DNA of 64,000 bases. It comes from Pasteurellaceae bacterium Macca (GTDB lineage Bacteria; Pseudomonadota; Gammaproteobacteria; Enterobacterales; Pasteurellaceae). This document shows, piece by piece, positions 15,860 to 27,104 of this stretch. The DNA lies in the NCBI GenBank assembly GCA_023101485.1, contig LVZB01000030.1, positions 1 to 64,000 on the forward strand, given 5' to 3'. The stretch's first letter is position 1. Every line of letters begins with the position of its first letter. A model generated the notes under the pieces. It was given only the letters and a program-made list of their open reading frames with translations, was not told where the DNA came from and searched no databases. The translations under genes and the position numbers were made by a program.

Positions 15860-16342
15860 ATGGAAAATAAAAAACTAACAAAAGCCCTTGATGCCATTGA
15901 CTTAAAAATTCTTAACGAATTACAACGCAATGGGAAAATTTCTAATATTGAGTTGTCTAAGCGGGTCGGGCTGTCGCCAACACCGTGCTTAGAAAGGGTA
16001 AAACGCCTTGAAAAGCAAAATGTGATTATGGGCTACCGTGCCTTGCTTAACCCTGAACTACTTGAAGCACCGTTATTAGTGATTGTTGAGATCACCTTAG
16101 TGCGTGGCAAACCCGACGTATTTGAGGAGTTTAATCGAGCGGTTCAGCAGTTAGATGAAATTCAAGAGTGTCATCTTGTTTCGGGCGATTTTGACTACCT
16201 CTTAAAAACCCGTGTGGCGGATATGGCGGCTTATCGGAAATTACTCGGCACGACCTTACTCCGCTTACCAGGAGTGAATGACACGCGAACCTATGTGGTA
16301 ATGGAAGAAGTCAAACAGACTAATTACCTCTTATTAAAATAA
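15860..16342 (+). CDS. lrp: leucine-responsive regulatory protein
   Basis: This 160-residue global regulator of amino acid metabolism has the AsnC/Lrp layout: helix-turn-helix in residues about 15-60 (DLKILNELQRNGKISNIELS, then VGLSPTPCLERVKRLE) and the C-terminal RAM effector domain (LVSGDFDYLLKTRV, LPGVNDTRTYVVMEEVKQT). Similarity to E. coli Lrp is high along the full length. It is followed 9 bases later by ftsK, the same order as in H. influenzae and E. coli. Confidence 0.95.
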   Translation: MENKKLTKALDAIDLKILNELQRNGKISNIELSKRVGLSPTPCLERVKRLEKQNVIMGYRALLNPELLEAPLLVIVEITLVRGKPDVFEEFNRAVQQLDEIQECHLVSGDFDYLLKTRVADMAAYRKLLGTTLLRLPGVNDTRTYVVMEEVKQTNYLLLK

Positions 16343-16351
16343 GGATTTTCA

Positions 16352-19144
16352 GTGATTCAACGTTTAAAAGAAAGACAGAAAGTAACGCAGTTCGCCCTTG
16401 GCTTGCTTGCGTTATTGGGCATTGGGTTAATTATCGCTTGGGCAAGTTATAGCCCTTTAGATAGCGGTTGGTCTGTGGCAAGTAGCGCCACGGAAGAACC
16501 TCTAAACCGCCTTGGGTATATTGGTGCTTGGTGGGCGGATTTACTCTTTGCAATGTGGGGGAAAGTGGCTTTTGTGTTGCCTTTTGGTATGACTTTTACG
16601 GCGATTTATCTTTTGATTGCTCGCCAAGCGACCTTTTCAGTGAAAAAAATCCTCGGTTGGATGGGGAGTTTTATTTTGCTGTTAATCGGGCTGGCCGGGC
16701 TGGCGAACAGTCTATTGGCGAACTCGCCTTATTATTTGTCGGGAGGCTTTGTCGGTGCAGGGTTAGAGATGTGGTTAGGCTCATCCATTTGGGTTTCCCT
16801 TGTCGGGTTATTACTGACTGCTGTTGGTTTTTATTTCTGCTCAGGGCAAATTTTATTGCAACTCTTTAACCAAGGTTATACGTGGATTATGGAGGGCAGT
16901 ACCAACGTTTCCTCGATAGAACAGGAAGAAGAGACCACAACTGCAGAAATGCCCGAAGCAACGGCAGAAGAAATGGCGACGGATTCAGCGCCAACGCCCA
17001 AAAAATCAGGATTTACCGATGTTTCCGCCTTTAGTCGCCCGAATATCACAGGGTTAAAACGCCCTGACGTTTCTCTAGAAACCACTCAACCGACGCCGGA
17101 GGTGGCTTTACCATTAACCGATATTTCAGGCTTTAAGGTTGAAAATTCGACACCGCTACCGAAAGTGACGGTGGCGGATGAGGTGGCCTCTCCCCGAGTT
17201 TCGCCTCCCTCGCCAACAAATTCACCAAAAATTCAGCACTATCGTTCTGCGGTTGACATCGAGCCAGAAACCGAGCAAGAAAATGAAGTTGATTTTGCAA
17301 TTGATATGCCTGCCATGCCAACGGTGCGTTTAAATAACGCCCCTCAAGAAAGAGTTGCCTCGCCTAAAATGGTCAGTGAGAAGCTAGCCGAAACAGCGGA
17401 AGTTGCGACTGAAGATGAGGTAAAAGATGAAGAGTGGGATCAGTTGCCACAAGAAGAATATGCTGTGAAGGAGGTGACCTTACCGCCTGTCAGCCATAAT
17501 GAGCCAAAATTTTTGCAAAGTGAGCCGAAAATCGCCCTCGAACCAATTGAGCCTGAGCCGAGAGCCGAGAAGGAAACTTCGCTAAAACAGCCAACTAGCT
17601 CCGTGAGTTACCCGAAAGGTTATGGCGATAGCTTGATTCATCCTTTATTACAGCGTAAAAAAACGCTTGAAAAACCCGCCACGCCGTTGCCGACGCTGGA
17701 TTTATTAGAGGCGCACCCTGCGAGTAGCCAGCAAATTACAGAGCAAGAAATTGTGAATACCTCCATGCGGATTGAACAAGAGCTGGCAAATTTTAATGTG
17801 AAAGCGACGGTGGAGGATGTGTTAGTCGGCCCTGTGGTGACACGCTATGAAATCAAACCTGCTGCGGGCGTAAAAGCCTCTAAAATTACCGGGTTAGAGA
17901 ACGATCTTGCCCGCGCAATGGTCTTTCAAGCCATTCGGATCACCGAAGTTGTCCCCGGCAAGCCGTATATGGGGATTGAAACGCCGAACTCTTATCGAGA
18001 AACGGTATGGCTAAGAGATGTGTTAGATAGCCCTGAATTTCGCCACAGCAAAGCTATTTTACCGATGGCGCTGGGCAAAGATATTAGTGGTAACCCTGTC
18101 GTGGTGGATATGGCAAAAATGCCTCATTTACTGGTCGCCGGTCAAACCGGGGGCGGTAAATCGGTGGGGGTGAATACCATGATTTTAAGTTTGCTTTATA
18201 AGCTCACACCGGCAGAGTTACGCTTTATCATGATTGACCCGAAAGTGGTGGAGCTATCCATTTATAACGATATTCCTCACCTCTTAACGCCCGTCGTGAC
18301 GGATATGAAAAAAGCCGAAAATGCCCTCCGTTGGGCAGTAGAAGAGATGGAACGCCGTTACCTATTAGTGAGTAGCTTGCAAGTGCGTAATATTGAGGGT
18401 TATAACGCGAAAATTGATCAAGCGATGGAGATGAATCTCCCTATCCCGAATCCACTTTGGCGACCGGGGGATACAATGGATGCCTTACCGCCGCCATTAG
18501 AGAAAATGAGCTACATTGTGCTGATCGTCGATGAGTTTGCCGATTTAATGATGTCTGCAGGAAAACAGGTGGAAGATCATATTATGCGTATTGCGCAGAA
18601 AGCGCGTGCGGTGGGTATTCACTTAATTCTCGCTACACAACGCCCTTCGACGGATGTCATTACTGGGGTGATTAAAGCCAATATCCCAAGCCGAATTGCC
18701 TTTACAGTGGCAAGCCAAATTGATTCTCGCACCATTTTAGATAAAGGCGGTGCGGAATCCCTTCTCGGACGAGGGGATATGCTCTATTCTGGGGCAGGGA
18801 ATGCGGAAATCATCCGTGTCCATGGGGCTTTTATGAGTGATGACGATGTGCAGAATGTTGCCGATAACTGGCGAGCAAGGGGCAAGCCTGACTATATTGA
18901 AAGTATCGTCACATCCCACGAGGAAGAGGGGGGCAGTGGAGAACGTGATAGCAGTGATCTTGACCCGCTTTTTGATGAGATCACGCAATTTATGTTAGAC
19001 GGTGGGGCGACGTCCATTAGTGGTATTCAACGGCGTTTTTCCATTGGCTTTAACCGTGCGGCACGGATTATCGATCAGCTTGAAGAGCAGGGGATTTTAT
19101 CTTCCCCAGATAACCGTGGAAAACGCGAACTTTTAAGCCGTTAA
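16352..19144 (+). CDS. ftsK: DNA translocase FtsK
   Basis: FtsK clears the chromosome terminus from the closing septum and activates XerCD dimer resolution. At 930 residues it is shorter than E. coli FtsK (1329) because of a short linker. Four membrane helices lie in about residues 15-165, a Pro/Glu/Thr-rich linker in 180-440, the RecA-like motor after 450 with Walker A GQTGGGKS near 600 and Walker B IVLIVDEFAD near 725, and the DNA-reading gamma winged helix at the end (FSIGFNRAARIIDQLEEQGI). The GTG start follows AAGGATTTTCA. Downstream lolA, its common neighbour, is absent. Confidence 0.95.
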   Translation: MIQRLKERQKVTQFALGLLALLGIGLIIAWASYSPLDSGWSVASSATEEPLNRLGYIGAWWADLLFAMWGKVAFVLPFGMTFTAIYLLIARQATFSVKKILGWMGSFILLLIGLAGLANSLLANSPYYLSGGFVGAGLEMWLGSSIWVSLVGLLLTAVGFYFCSGQILLQLFNQGYTWIMEGSTNVSSIEQEEETTTAEMPEATAEEMATDSAPTPKKSGFTDVSAFSRPNITGLKRPDVSLETTQPTPEVALPLTDISGFKVENSTPLPKVTVADEVASPRVSPPSPTNSPKIQHYRSAVDIEPETEQENEVDFAIDMPAMPTVRLNNAPQERVASPKMVSEKLAETAEVATEDEVKDEEWDQLPQEEYAVKEVTLPPVSHNEPKFLQSEPKIALEPIEPEPRAEKETSLKQPTSSVSYPKGYGDSLIHPLLQRKKTLEKPATPLPTLDLLEAHPASSQQITEQEIVNTSMRIEQELANFNVKATVEDVLVGPVVTRYEIKPAAGVKASKITGLENDLARAMVFQAIRITEVVPGKPYMGIETPNSYRETVWLRDVLDSPEFRHSKAILPMALGKDISGNPVVVDMAKMPHLLVAGQTGGGKSVGVNTMILSLLYKLTPAELRFIMIDPKVVELSIYNDIPHLLTPVVTDMKKAENALRWAVEEMERRYLLVSSLQVRNIEGYNAKIDQAMEMNLPIPNPLWRPGDTMDALPPPLEKMSYIVLIVDEFADLMMSAGKQVEDHIMRIAQKARAVGIHLILATQRPSTDVITGVIKANIPSRIAFTVASQIDSRTILDKGGAESLLGRGDMLYSGAGNAEIIRVHGAFMSDDDVQNVADNWRARGKPDYIESIVTSHEEEGGSGERDSSDLDPLFDEITQFMLDGGATSISGIQRRFSIGFNRAARIIDQLEEQGILSSPDNRGKRELLSR

Positions 19145-19155
19145 AGTCTTAAAAA

Positions 19156-19190
19156 TCGACCGTTTGTAGGCAATACAAGCGGTCAAATTT
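19156..19190 (+). terminator. imperfect inverted uptake signals after ftsK
   Basis: GACCGTTTGTA (19158-19168) pairs with TACAAGCGGTC (19174-19184) with one G-T pair; the tail AAATTTCTTT is only partly T-rich. Likely a terminator with low efficiency. Confidence 0.5.
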
Positions 19191-19219
19191 CTTTCACAAT
19201 TTGATCAATAAGGAAAAGT

Positions 19220-20062
19220 ATGCGTTTAGATAACGAAAAAGAGAGCCGCAATGTTGAAGATCGCCGTGGGCAACGCTTCTCCTCCGGTTCGCTCATTGGA
19301 CGTGGCAAGGGCGGTATTCTCGGCTTTATCATCGTGCTAGTGGGAGCGTATTATGGGGTGGATCTCTCTGGGATTGTCGGCTTAGGGCAAGAGCAAGGGT
19401 ATAGCCAAACATCGTCATCCTTGAGCCATCAAGAAGAAGGAGAGCTCAATACCTTTTCTCGCAAAGTGCTTGCCACCACAGAACGAGTGTGGGGCAACTA
19501 TTTCAGCCAAAATGGATTGCGTTATCAAGCCCCGACCTTAGTGCTATATCGTGGCGTAACACCGTCTGCCTGTGGCACCGGGCAATCAGCCATGGGGCCT
19601 TTTTATTGCCCTGCGGATGAGAAAATCTACCTCGATTTATCCTTCTATGATGATATGCGCAAACAGCTAAAAGCTGAGGGGGATTTTGCTTTTGCCTATG
19701 TGATTGCCCACGAGGTCGGTCACCATATTCAAAACCGCCTTGGCATTAGCCAGAAAACCCAACAAGCACAAAGAACCGCCCGCTCCCAAGCAGAAGCGAA
19801 TCAAATTTCCGTGAGCGTGGAGCTACAAGCAGATTGTTTTGCCGGCGTGTGGGGCTACCAAATGCAACGGGAGAATAAATTAGAAGTCGGGGATATTGAA
19901 GAAGCCTTCCTCGCCGCAGAAGCCGTGGGGGATGATCGCTTACAAAAAAATAGCCGAGGTTATGCCATCCCCGATAGCTTTACCCACGGCTCTTCCGCCC
20001 AACGCTTAAATGCGTTCCGCCGAGGTTTACAATCAGGCAATCCAGCGGTTTGTCAGTTGTAA
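19220..20062 (+). CDS. ypfJ: YpfJ-family neutral zinc metallopeptidase
   Basis: A 280-residue protein with one N-terminal membrane helix (about residues 32-55, GILGFIIVLVGAYYG) and a soluble domain holding HEVGHHIQ at about residue 163, the HExxH zinc-protease motif, plus the later conserved ELQADCFAGVWGY. The family is widespread in bacteria; substrates are unknown. The N-terminus (MRLDNEKESRNVEDRRG) is the family hallmark. It stands alone between ftsK and the convergent gmhA. Confidence 0.88.
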   Translation: MRLDNEKESRNVEDRRGQRFSSGSLIGRGKGGILGFIIVLVGAYYGVDLSGIVGLGQEQGYSQTSSSLSHQEEGELNTFSRKVLATTERVWGNYFSQNGLRYQAPTLVLYRGVTPSACGTGQSAMGPFYCPADEKIYLDLSFYDDMRKQLKAEGDFAFAYVIAHEVGHHIQNRLGISQKTQQAQRTARSQAEANQISVSVELQADCFAGVWGYQMQRENKLEVGDIEEAFLAAEAVGDDRLQKNSRGYAIPDSFTHGSSAQRLNAFRRGLQSGNPAVCQL

Positions 20063-20105
20063 TTAGACTCAACAAGCGGTCAAATTTTTCGTGAATTTTG
20101 CTCAA

Positions 20106-20140
20106 TAAAAGGGCGTCTTAGAAAAGACGCCCTTTTGTAT
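20106..20140. terminator. bidirectional terminator between ypfJ and gmhA
   Basis: AAAAGGGCGTCTT, loop AGAA, AAGACGCCCTTTT: a long perfect stem with A and T runs on both sides, serving the two convergent genes. An uptake signal lies just to the left (20072-20081). Confidence 0.85.
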
Positions 20141-20152
20141 AAATTGTTTATA

Positions 20153-20803
<651 letters not shown>

Positions 20804-20897
20804 TTATCATAACGATACGGCTTATACACTAGAACTAGGAAAAAGGGGAAATTTTTAGTAGAATTGCCCCGTTTTATTACCCATAAAAGGATCAAAA

Positions 20898-21455
20898 ATG
20901 ATTAACGACATCAAAAAAGATACGCAAGAGCGTATGGAAAAAAGTTTAGACGCTTTAAAAGGGCATATCGCCAAAATCCGTACGGGGCGTGCGCAACCAA
21001 GCCTACTTGATGGTATCCAAGTGGAATATTACGGTTCTCCAACACCGCTTCGCCAAGTGGCAAACGTGGTGGCAGAAGATGCTCGTACCTTAGCGGTGAG
21101 CGTATTTGACCGTTCTTTAATTGGTGCAGTAGAAAAAGCGATTTTAACTTCCGATTTAGGCTTAAATCCGTCTTCTGCGGGAACAACGATTCGCGTACCT
21201 TTACCTCCATTAACGGAAGAGCGTCGCCGTGATTTAATTAAAATCGTAAAAAGCGAAGGGGAGCAAGGCAAAGTGGCGATTCGTAATGTTCGTCGTGATG
21301 CGAATGATAAAATTAAAGCGTTGCTTAAAGATAAAGCCATTAGCGAAGATGAAGAACGTAAAGCACAAGATGAAATCCAAAAAATCACTGACAATTTCAT
21401 CAAAAAAGTGGATGAAGTGTTAGCGGATAAAGAGAAAGAGTTATTAGATTTTTAA
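20898..21455 (+). CDS. frr: ribosome recycling factor
   Basis: A 185-residue protein, the standard RRF length, which splits post-termination ribosomes together with EF-G. Sequence markers: [26 protein letters not shown] and the C-terminal helix [20 protein letters not shown] good AAGGATC ribosome site precedes the ATG. In many relatives frr follows tsf-pyrH; here it follows the divergent gmhA, so its own promoter must lie in 20738-20897. Confidence 0.96.
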   Translation: MINDIKKDTQERMEKSLDALKGHIAKIRTGRAQPSLLDGIQVEYYGSPTPLRQVANVVAEDARTLAVSVFDRSLIGAVEKAILTSDLGLNPSSAGTTIRVPLPPLTEERRRDLIKIVKSEGEQGKVAIRNVRRDANDKIKALLKDKAISEDEERKAQDEIQKITDNFIKKVDEVLADKEKELLDF

Positions 21456-21560
21456 TCTTATTGTTAAATCTATATCGAATTCTATTTTAGATAGTAGCGT
21501 GCAAAGGAAAACCATTAGATTGATGATTTATATTGATGCATCAGTCTTATGAGCAAATAG

Positions 21561-21591
21561 GAGTAGTTGTTTAAAACAGCTACTCTTTTTG
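21561..21591 (+). terminator. terminator after frr
   Basis: GAGTAGTTGTT and AACAGCTACTC form an 11-base stem with one G-T pair, then TTTTTG. Confidence 0.8.
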
Positions 21592-21678
21592 TTTAAAAAT
21601 CAGGCTAAATAATAGTCAAATTTATTTTAGAAATTAAACTTATTTGCTCGTGGAATGGGATAATTAAATCGTTTCTTG

Positions 21679-22554
21679 TTATTCGACCATGAGCTGGGCT
21701 AAAAACTCGATCATTACTTTCACCTTCGGGGAAAGATAACGGCGATGAGGGTAGAGTAGGCTAATATCAATCGGGGAATGGGTAAGGTGAGTGAGAATTG
21801 GCACAAGTTCTCCTTTCTCAATGGCTTCTTGAATCAGAAATTTGGGGCTATTGATAATCCCTAGCCCGGCTTTTGCCATTTGTACTAAGGCATAGCCGTT
21901 ATTGCTGAATAACTTCCCTTGGGGTTTGAATTTTACTTCTTGCCCTTCCTCTCGCAATAGCCATATTGGATTATTGGCATAGCAAAGGCAGTTGTGTTGT
22001 TCAAGGTCAGGGAGTGTTTTTGGCGTGCCGTGTTGAGCTAAATAGTGTGGGCTGGCAACAATGTGTTGGGAAATGTTGCCGATACGCCGTGCCACAATGG
22101 AGCTATCTTCCAATTTACCAATGCGTAGCACGAGATCATAACCTTCGGCAATGACATCCACTCGGCGATCGCTGAAATCCAGATCTAACTCTAAAAGGGG
22201 GTATTGCTCGGCAAATTTGCCTAAATGGGGGGCAATAAAACGAGAGCCAAAATCAAGGGGAAAAGAGAGGGAGAGTTTGCCTTGTAATTCCGCGCTAATA
22301 TCGGACACACAATTTTCTGCCTCTTGGAGTTCATTTAAGAGAGGGTGGCAACGTTGATAAAAAAGTAAGCCTGCTTCCGTTGGCGTAATTTTGCGTGTGG
22401 TGCGTTGTAGTAGGCGAACATTGAGGTGTTCTTCAAGCTGTGCCACTAATTTACTCGCCATAGCGAGGGAGATTTTTTCCTGCTGTGCAGCAGCGGTAAA
22501 ACTTTGTGCTTCAATCACTCGGCAGAAGAGCGTAATTGCATTTAGTTTGTCCAT
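21679..22554 (-). CDS. LysR-family transcriptional regulator
   Basis: A 291-residue regulator with a winged helix at residues 1-60 (MDKLNAITLFCRVIEAQSFT, then KLVAQLEEHLNVRLLQRTTR) and a periplasmic-binding-like effector domain after 90. It belongs to the CrgA/AaeR-like group by the DVIAEGYDLVLRIG segment. The start at 22554 fits the family N-terminus; an upstream in-frame ATG at 22617 would add 21 residues without homology. It is divergent from topA, which has no known functional link. Target unknown. Confidence 0.82.
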   Translation of the reverse strand: MDKLNAITLFCRVIEAQSFTAAAQQEKISLAMASKLVAQLEEHLNVRLLQRTTRKITPTEAGLLFYQRCHPLLNELQEAENCVSDISAELQGKLSLSFPLDFGSRFIAPHLGKFAEQYPLLELDLDFSDRRVDVIAEGYDLVLRIGKLEDSSIVARRIGNISQHIVASPHYLAQHGTPKTLPDLEQHNCLCYANNPIWLLREEGQEVKFKPQGKLFSNNGYALVQMAKAGLGIINSPKFLIQEAIEKGELVPILTHLTHSPIDISLLYPHRRYLSPKVKVMIEFLAQLMVE

Positions 22555-22688
22555 ACTTCTCGGGATCTCTTGTCTTTTAGGTAATGGCTTGCTATTGTTA
22601 GCGGAATTTTGGGACATTCCCCAAGCATTGTCAATTAAAAAGAAATAATCAACAGGTTATTTCTTTTATTCTTTCAATAGGTGTATCA

Positions 22689-25292
22689 ATGGGAAAATCA
22701 TTAGTCATTGTCGAGTCGCCAGCCAAAGCGAAAACAATTAATAAATATTTAGGCAGCGATTTTGTAGTGAAATCCAGCGTGGGGCATATTCGTGATTTGC
22801 CCACAAGTGGTGGTGAGAAAGCAGAAAAAGCCAAAGCCATTTCCACGAAGGGGCTCTCCCCTGAGGAAAAAGCCCAAGTGAAGGCAGAGAAAGAGCGTAA
22901 CGCCTTAGTAAAACGTATGGGGATCGATCCTTACCACGATTGGAAAGCGAATTACCAAATTTTACCCGGTAAAGAAAAAGTCGTGTCAGAGCTGAAAAAT
23001 CTGGCGAAAAAAGCCGATCATATCTACCTCGCAACGGATTTGGATAGAGAGGGAGAAGCTATTGCTTGGCATTTACGGGAAGTGATTGGGGGCGAAGACG
23101 ATCGTTTTAGCCGTGTGGTGTTTAATGAGATCACCAAAAATGCGATCAAATCCGCCTTTGAAAAGCCTGAACATCTGAATATGGATAGAGTAAATGCCCA
23201 GCAAACACGCCGTTTCCTTGACCGTGTCGTTGGCTTTATGGTGTCGCCTTTATTATGGAAAAAAGTGGCCAGAGGCTTATCGGCAGGACGTGTGCAATCC
23301 GTTGCCGTGAAGTTACTCGTTGAACGTGAGCGTGAAATCAAAGCCTTCCAGCCGGAAGAGTTTTGGGAGATTCTAGCGCGTACCACAGCGAAGAAAGGCG
23401 CATTAAACTTAGAGCTTACTCACGTTAAGGGCAAAAAATTCTCCGCGAAGAATCAAAAACAAGCCGAAGTGGCGGTTAATGCCTTACAACAAGCGGTCTT
23501 TTCTGTGTCAGAAATTGATAAAAAGCCCACCTCTTCCCGAGCAAAACCCCCTTTTATTACTTCTACTTTGCAGCAAGCAGCGAGTACCCGTTTAGGTTTT
23601 AGTGTGAAGAAAACGATGATGCTCGCCCAACGATTGTACGAAGCGGGTTATATCACTTATATGCGTACCGATAGCACCAACCTTAGCCAAGATGCGTTAA
23701 ATATGGCGCGTGGTTATATTGAACAGCAATTTGGTATGCCTTATTTGCCGACTAAACCGAATTTTTACGCCAGTAAAGAGAAAGCCCAAGAGGCGCATGA
23801 GGCGATCCGCCCTTCCGATGTTAAAGTCAAAATGGGGGATCTCAATGGTATGGAAAAAGATGCCGAACGCCTTTATGACTTGATTTGGCGACAATTCCTT
23901 GCGTGTCAAATGACAGCAGCGGAGTATGACTCCACTAGTTTAACCATTCAAGCCGGCGATTATGAATTGAAAACCAAAGGGCGTGTATTGCGTTTTGACG
24001 GTTGGACGAAAGTGCTTCCTATTCAAGGCAAAAGTGCAGAAGATCAAGAATTACCGGAAGTATCGCTGAATGAAGTGCTTGCCCTTGATGAGATTCAGCC
24101 GAAGCAACATTTCACCAAACCGCCAGCACGTTATAGTGAAGCGGCGTTAGTGAAAGAGTTGGAAAAACGGGGCATTGGTCGCCCTTCTACCTATGCGGCG
24201 ATTATTTCAACCATTCAAGAGCGAGGGTATGTGCGAGTCGAAAATCGCCGTTTCTACGCTGAAAAAATGGGGGAGATTGTGACGGATCGGTTAAACGAAT
24301 CCTTCAAGGATTTAATGAACTACGATTTCACCGCCAATATGGAAGATACCCTCGACCAAATCGCCTCTGGTAATAGTAATTGGAAAGTGGAGCTTAATCG
24401 TTTCTTTGGCGATTTTTCAGAAAAACTCACCACCGCAGAACTCAATGAGTTAGAAGGGGGAATGCGCCCGAATCATTTGGTGGAAACCGATATTCTTTGC
24501 CCAACCTGTGGGCGGAAAATGGCGATCCGCACGGCAAGCACGGGGGTGTTTTTAGGCTGTTCGGGCTATGCGTTATCCCCAAAAGAGCGGTGTAAAACGA
24601 CTATTAACCTCATTCCCGAAGCGGAATTACTGAATGTACTTGATGAAGATTCAGAAACCAATGCGTTGTTAAAACGCAAACGTTGCCCGAAATGTGATAC
24701 CGCGATGGATAGTTATGTCATTGATCCACAACGTAAAATTCATATTTGTGGAAACAATCCAAATTGCGAAGGGTATGTTATCGAAGAGGGGAGTTTCAAG
24801 ATCAAAGGCTATGACGGACCTGTGGTGGAGTGTGATAAATGCGGTAGCGATATGCACCTGAAATTAGGGCGTTTTGGCAAATATATGGGGTGTACCCAGT
24901 GTGATAACACGCGTAAAATTCTCAAAAATGGCGAAGTTGCTCCCCCAAGAGAAGAACCGGTGGCATTCCCAGAGTTAAAATGTGAGAAGTCCGATACCTA
25001 TTTTGTTCTCCGTGACGGTGCCAGTGGGGTATTTATGTCCGCCCACAATTTCCCGAAATCAAGGGAGAGCCGTGCGCCGAGAGTGGCAGAATTAGCTCAA
25101 TTCCGTGAGCGTTTGCCAGAGAAATTGCAATATTTAGCCGATGCACCGCAGGCTGATCCTGAAGGTAATGAGGCGATTATCCGTTTTAGTCGGAAAGAAA
25201 AACGCCAATATGTGACTTCCGAAAAAGAGGGAAAAAGCACGAAATGGATCGTAGATTACCTTGATGGCAAATGGATTGAACGGAAAAAATAA
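22689..25292 (+). CDS. topA: DNA topoisomerase I
   Basis: This 867-residue enzyme relaxes negative supercoils. Order of parts: Toprim domain at the start ([15 protein letters not shown], then the acidic [15 protein letters not shown]), type IA core with the catalytic tyrosine in [13 protein letters not shown] near residue 320, and three C-terminal zinc ribbons (CPTCGRK...[15 protein letters not shown]...[15 protein letters not shown]...GCTQC) after residue 600. Length matches E. coli TopA (865). It ends at a clear terminator and forms its own transcript. Confidence 0.97.
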   Translation: MGKSLVIVESPAKAKTINKYLGSDFVVKSSVGHIRDLPTSGGEKAEKAKAISTKGLSPEEKAQVKAEKERNALVKRMGIDPYHDWKANYQILPGKEKVVSELKNLAKKADHIYLATDLDREGEAIAWHLREVIGGEDDRFSRVVFNEITKNAIKSAFEKPEHLNMDRVNAQQTRRFLDRVVGFMVSPLLWKKVARGLSAGRVQSVAVKLLVEREREIKAFQPEEFWEILARTTAKKGALNLELTHVKGKKFSAKNQKQAEVAVNALQQAVFSVSEIDKKPTSSRAKPPFITSTLQQAASTRLGFSVKKTMMLAQRLYEAGYITYMRTDSTNLSQDALNMARGYIEQQFGMPYLPTKPNFYASKEKAQEAHEAIRPSDVKVKMGDLNGMEKDAERLYDLIWRQFLACQMTAAEYDSTSLTIQAGDYELKTKGRVLRFDGWTKVLPIQGKSAEDQELPEVSLNEVLALDEIQPKQHFTKPPARYSEAALVKELEKRGIGRPSTYAAIISTIQERGYVRVENRRFYAEKMGEIVTDRLNESFKDLMNYDFTANMEDTLDQIASGNSNWKVELNRFFGDFSEKLTTAELNELEGGMRPNHLVETDILCPTCGRKMAIRTASTGVFLGCSGYALSPKERCKTTINLIPEAELLNVLDEDSETNALLKRKRCPKCDTAMDSYVIDPQRKIHICGNNPNCEGYVIEEGSFKIKGYDGPVVECDKCGSDMHLKLGRFGKYMGCTQCDNTRKILKNGEVAPPREEPVAFPELKCEKSDTYFVLRDGASGVFMSAHNFPKSRESRAPRVAELAQFRERLPEKLQYLADAPQADPEGNEAIIRFSRKEKRQYVTSEKEGKSTKWIVDYLDGKWIERKK

Positions 25293-25324
25293 ATTAGCCG
25301 TTTAAGTCAGAGAAAGATAAAAAG

Positions 25325-25356
25325 AAAAAGTTGGCGCTTTTGTGCCAACTTTTTTC
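25325..25356 (+). terminator. terminator after topA
   Basis: AAAAAGTTGGC, loop GCTTTTGT, GCCAACTTTTTT. Confidence 0.85.
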
Positions 25357-25497
25357 TTGTGATAAATGATATTAAAGGGAAGATTAAAGGGGAATTCGAG
25401 TCAGCTTTGGTTTTCTAGGATTTCCCAAAAAACACCATTGTGGTATGATTGCGCCCTTATTACCCCTATCATTATTGATAATATTAAGAGAATTTCT

Positions 25498-26211
25498 GTG
25501 AAGGTTGATCCAACAAATATGCCGCAGCACGTAGCCATTATTATGGATGGCAATGGGCGATGGGCGAAACAGCAAGGTAAGTTACGCATTTTTGGGCATC
25601 AAAATGGGGTGCGAGCGGTCAGAAATGCAGTGAGTTTTGCCGCTAAGCATCAGATCAAAGTACTCACCTTGTACGCATTCAGTAGTGAAAATTGGAGTCG
25701 CCCGGAAAGTGAAGTTTCGGCATTAATGGCATTATTTATTAAAGCGTTAGATTCGGAAGTGAAAAAACTACATAAAAATAATATCCGCTTAAAAATCATT
25801 GGGAATATTCACGCTTTAAATGACAACCTACAACAACGTATTATTGAAGCAGAAAAATTAACCGCACAAAACAGTGGGTTAATTTTAAATATCGCCGTGA
25901 ATTATGGGGGCGATTGGGATATTGTCCAAGCGGTACAACGCCTCGCCCAAGGGGTTAAAGCGGGGCAGATTGAGCCCGAACAGATCACCAAACATTTGTT
26001 TCAACAAACCCTTTCAACAGAAGAACAGCCTCAAGTGGATCTTCTGATTCGTACCAGTGGCGAACAGCGGATTAGCAACTTTTTGCTCTGGCAAATTGCC
26101 TATGCAGAGCTGTTTTTTACCCCTATTTTATGGCCTGAATTTAATGATGATGTTTTTATGGAAGCAATCATCGCTTACCAACAACGTGATCGCCGATTTG
26201 GCGGGAGTTAA
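25498..26211 (+). CDS. uppS: undecaprenyl diphosphate synthase
   Basis: UppS (IspU) extends farnesyl diphosphate with eight isoprene units, giving the C55 lipid carrier for peptidoglycan and O-antigen. 237 residues from a GTG start at 25498 (MKVDPTNMPQHVAIIMDGNG); a long upstream in-frame extension has no homology. Motifs: IMDGNGRWA with the catalytic Asp, FSSENWSRP and the C-terminal LLIRTSGEQRISNFLLWQ. An ATG at 25519 is a less likely start. It opens the cdsA-rseP-bamA envelope operon. Confidence 0.95.
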   Translation: MKVDPTNMPQHVAIIMDGNGRWAKQQGKLRIFGHQNGVRAVRNAVSFAAKHQIKVLTLYAFSSENWSRPESEVSALMALFIKALDSEVKKLHKNNIRLKIIGNIHALNDNLQQRIIEAEKLTAQNSGLILNIAVNYGGDWDIVQAVQRLAQGVKAGQIEPEQITKHLFQQTLSTEEQPQVDLLIRTSGEQRISNFLLWQIAYAELFFTPILWPEFNDDVFMEAIIAYQQRDRRFGGS

Positions 26212-26222
26212 GAGAGGAAAAC

Positions 26223-27095
26223 ATGCTCAAAGAACGTGTATTATCAGCAATTGTGATGATTATCGCGGTATTAATCGCTTTTTTCGTATTATCACCTTTG
26301 CCATTTACCCTTGCAGTGGCACTCATCGTTGTATTAGGAATGTGGGAATGGGCGCAATTTGCTGGCTTTAAACGCCCTGTCGCGCGAGCTATTGTCGGGC
26401 TAGTGACCGCCGCTTTGCTCTTTTTTCCTATTATCGCAAGCACAAATTATATTCAAGCAGGGCGCTTTTTAACAGATGAAACTACCCCAATTCTGTTTGT
26501 TGGGGGCGTTTGGTGGCTTGTCACTTTAGGTTTAGTGGTCACTTATCCCCGTTCTGCGACCTTGTGGCAGAAATCAGTCAGTGCAAAATTTATTTTTGGT
26601 TTTTGCACCCTTTTGCCTTTTTTCATCGGTATTTTGGCGTTACGTTTTTATAAATATAGTGCAGGTAATGAACTACAAGGCACATTCTTAGTTCTTTATG
26701 TCTGTTTACTTGTTTGGGGGGCGGATTCTGGTGCTTATTTTGTTGGACGAGCGTTAGGAAAACATAAACTTGCACCTAAAGTTTCCCCGGGTAAATCTTG
26801 GGAAGGCGCAATCGGTGGCATTGTGACTTCTGCCATTATTGCGGTAATTTTCTTAAAAACCACACCTGCAAATGTTTTTGGGAGAGAATTAGATCTCTTT
26901 CCTTTTATTATGTTATCGGTGGTGACGGTTGCTGTATCAATTTTAGGCGATTTGTCGGAGAGTATGTTTAAACGCCAAGCGGGTATTAAAGACAGCAGTC
27001 ATTTGATTCCAGGCCATGGTGGTATTTTAGACCGTATTGATAGCTTGACTGCGGCGATTCCCGTCTTTGCGATTGGCTTTTTCTTTCTGTTATAG
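26223..27095 (+). CDS. cdsA: phosphatidate cytidylyltransferase
   Basis: An inner-membrane enzyme of 290 residues that makes CDP-diacylglycerol from phosphatidate and CTP, the branch point of phospholipid synthesis. About eight hydrophobic helices are visible; the C-terminal CDP signature SMFKRQAGIKDSSHLIPGHG is intact (metal-binding D in ILDRIDS follows). It starts 11 bases after uppS behind GAGAGGAAAAC and is 9 bases from rseP. Confidence 0.96.
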   Translation: MLKERVLSAIVMIIAVLIAFFVLSPLPFTLAVALIVVLGMWEWAQFAGFKRPVARAIVGLVTAALLFFPIIASTNYIQAGRFLTDETTPILFVGGVWWLVTLGLVVTYPRSATLWQKSVSAKFIFGFCTLLPFFIGILALRFYKYSAGNELQGTFLVLYVCLLVWGADSGAYFVGRALGKHKLAPKVSPGKSWEGAIGGIVTSAIIAVIFLKTTPANVFGRELDLFPFIMLSVVTVAVSILGDLSESMFKRQAGIKDSSHLIPGHGGILDRIDSLTAAIPVFAIGFFFLL

Positions 27096-27104
27096 GGCAT
27101 CATT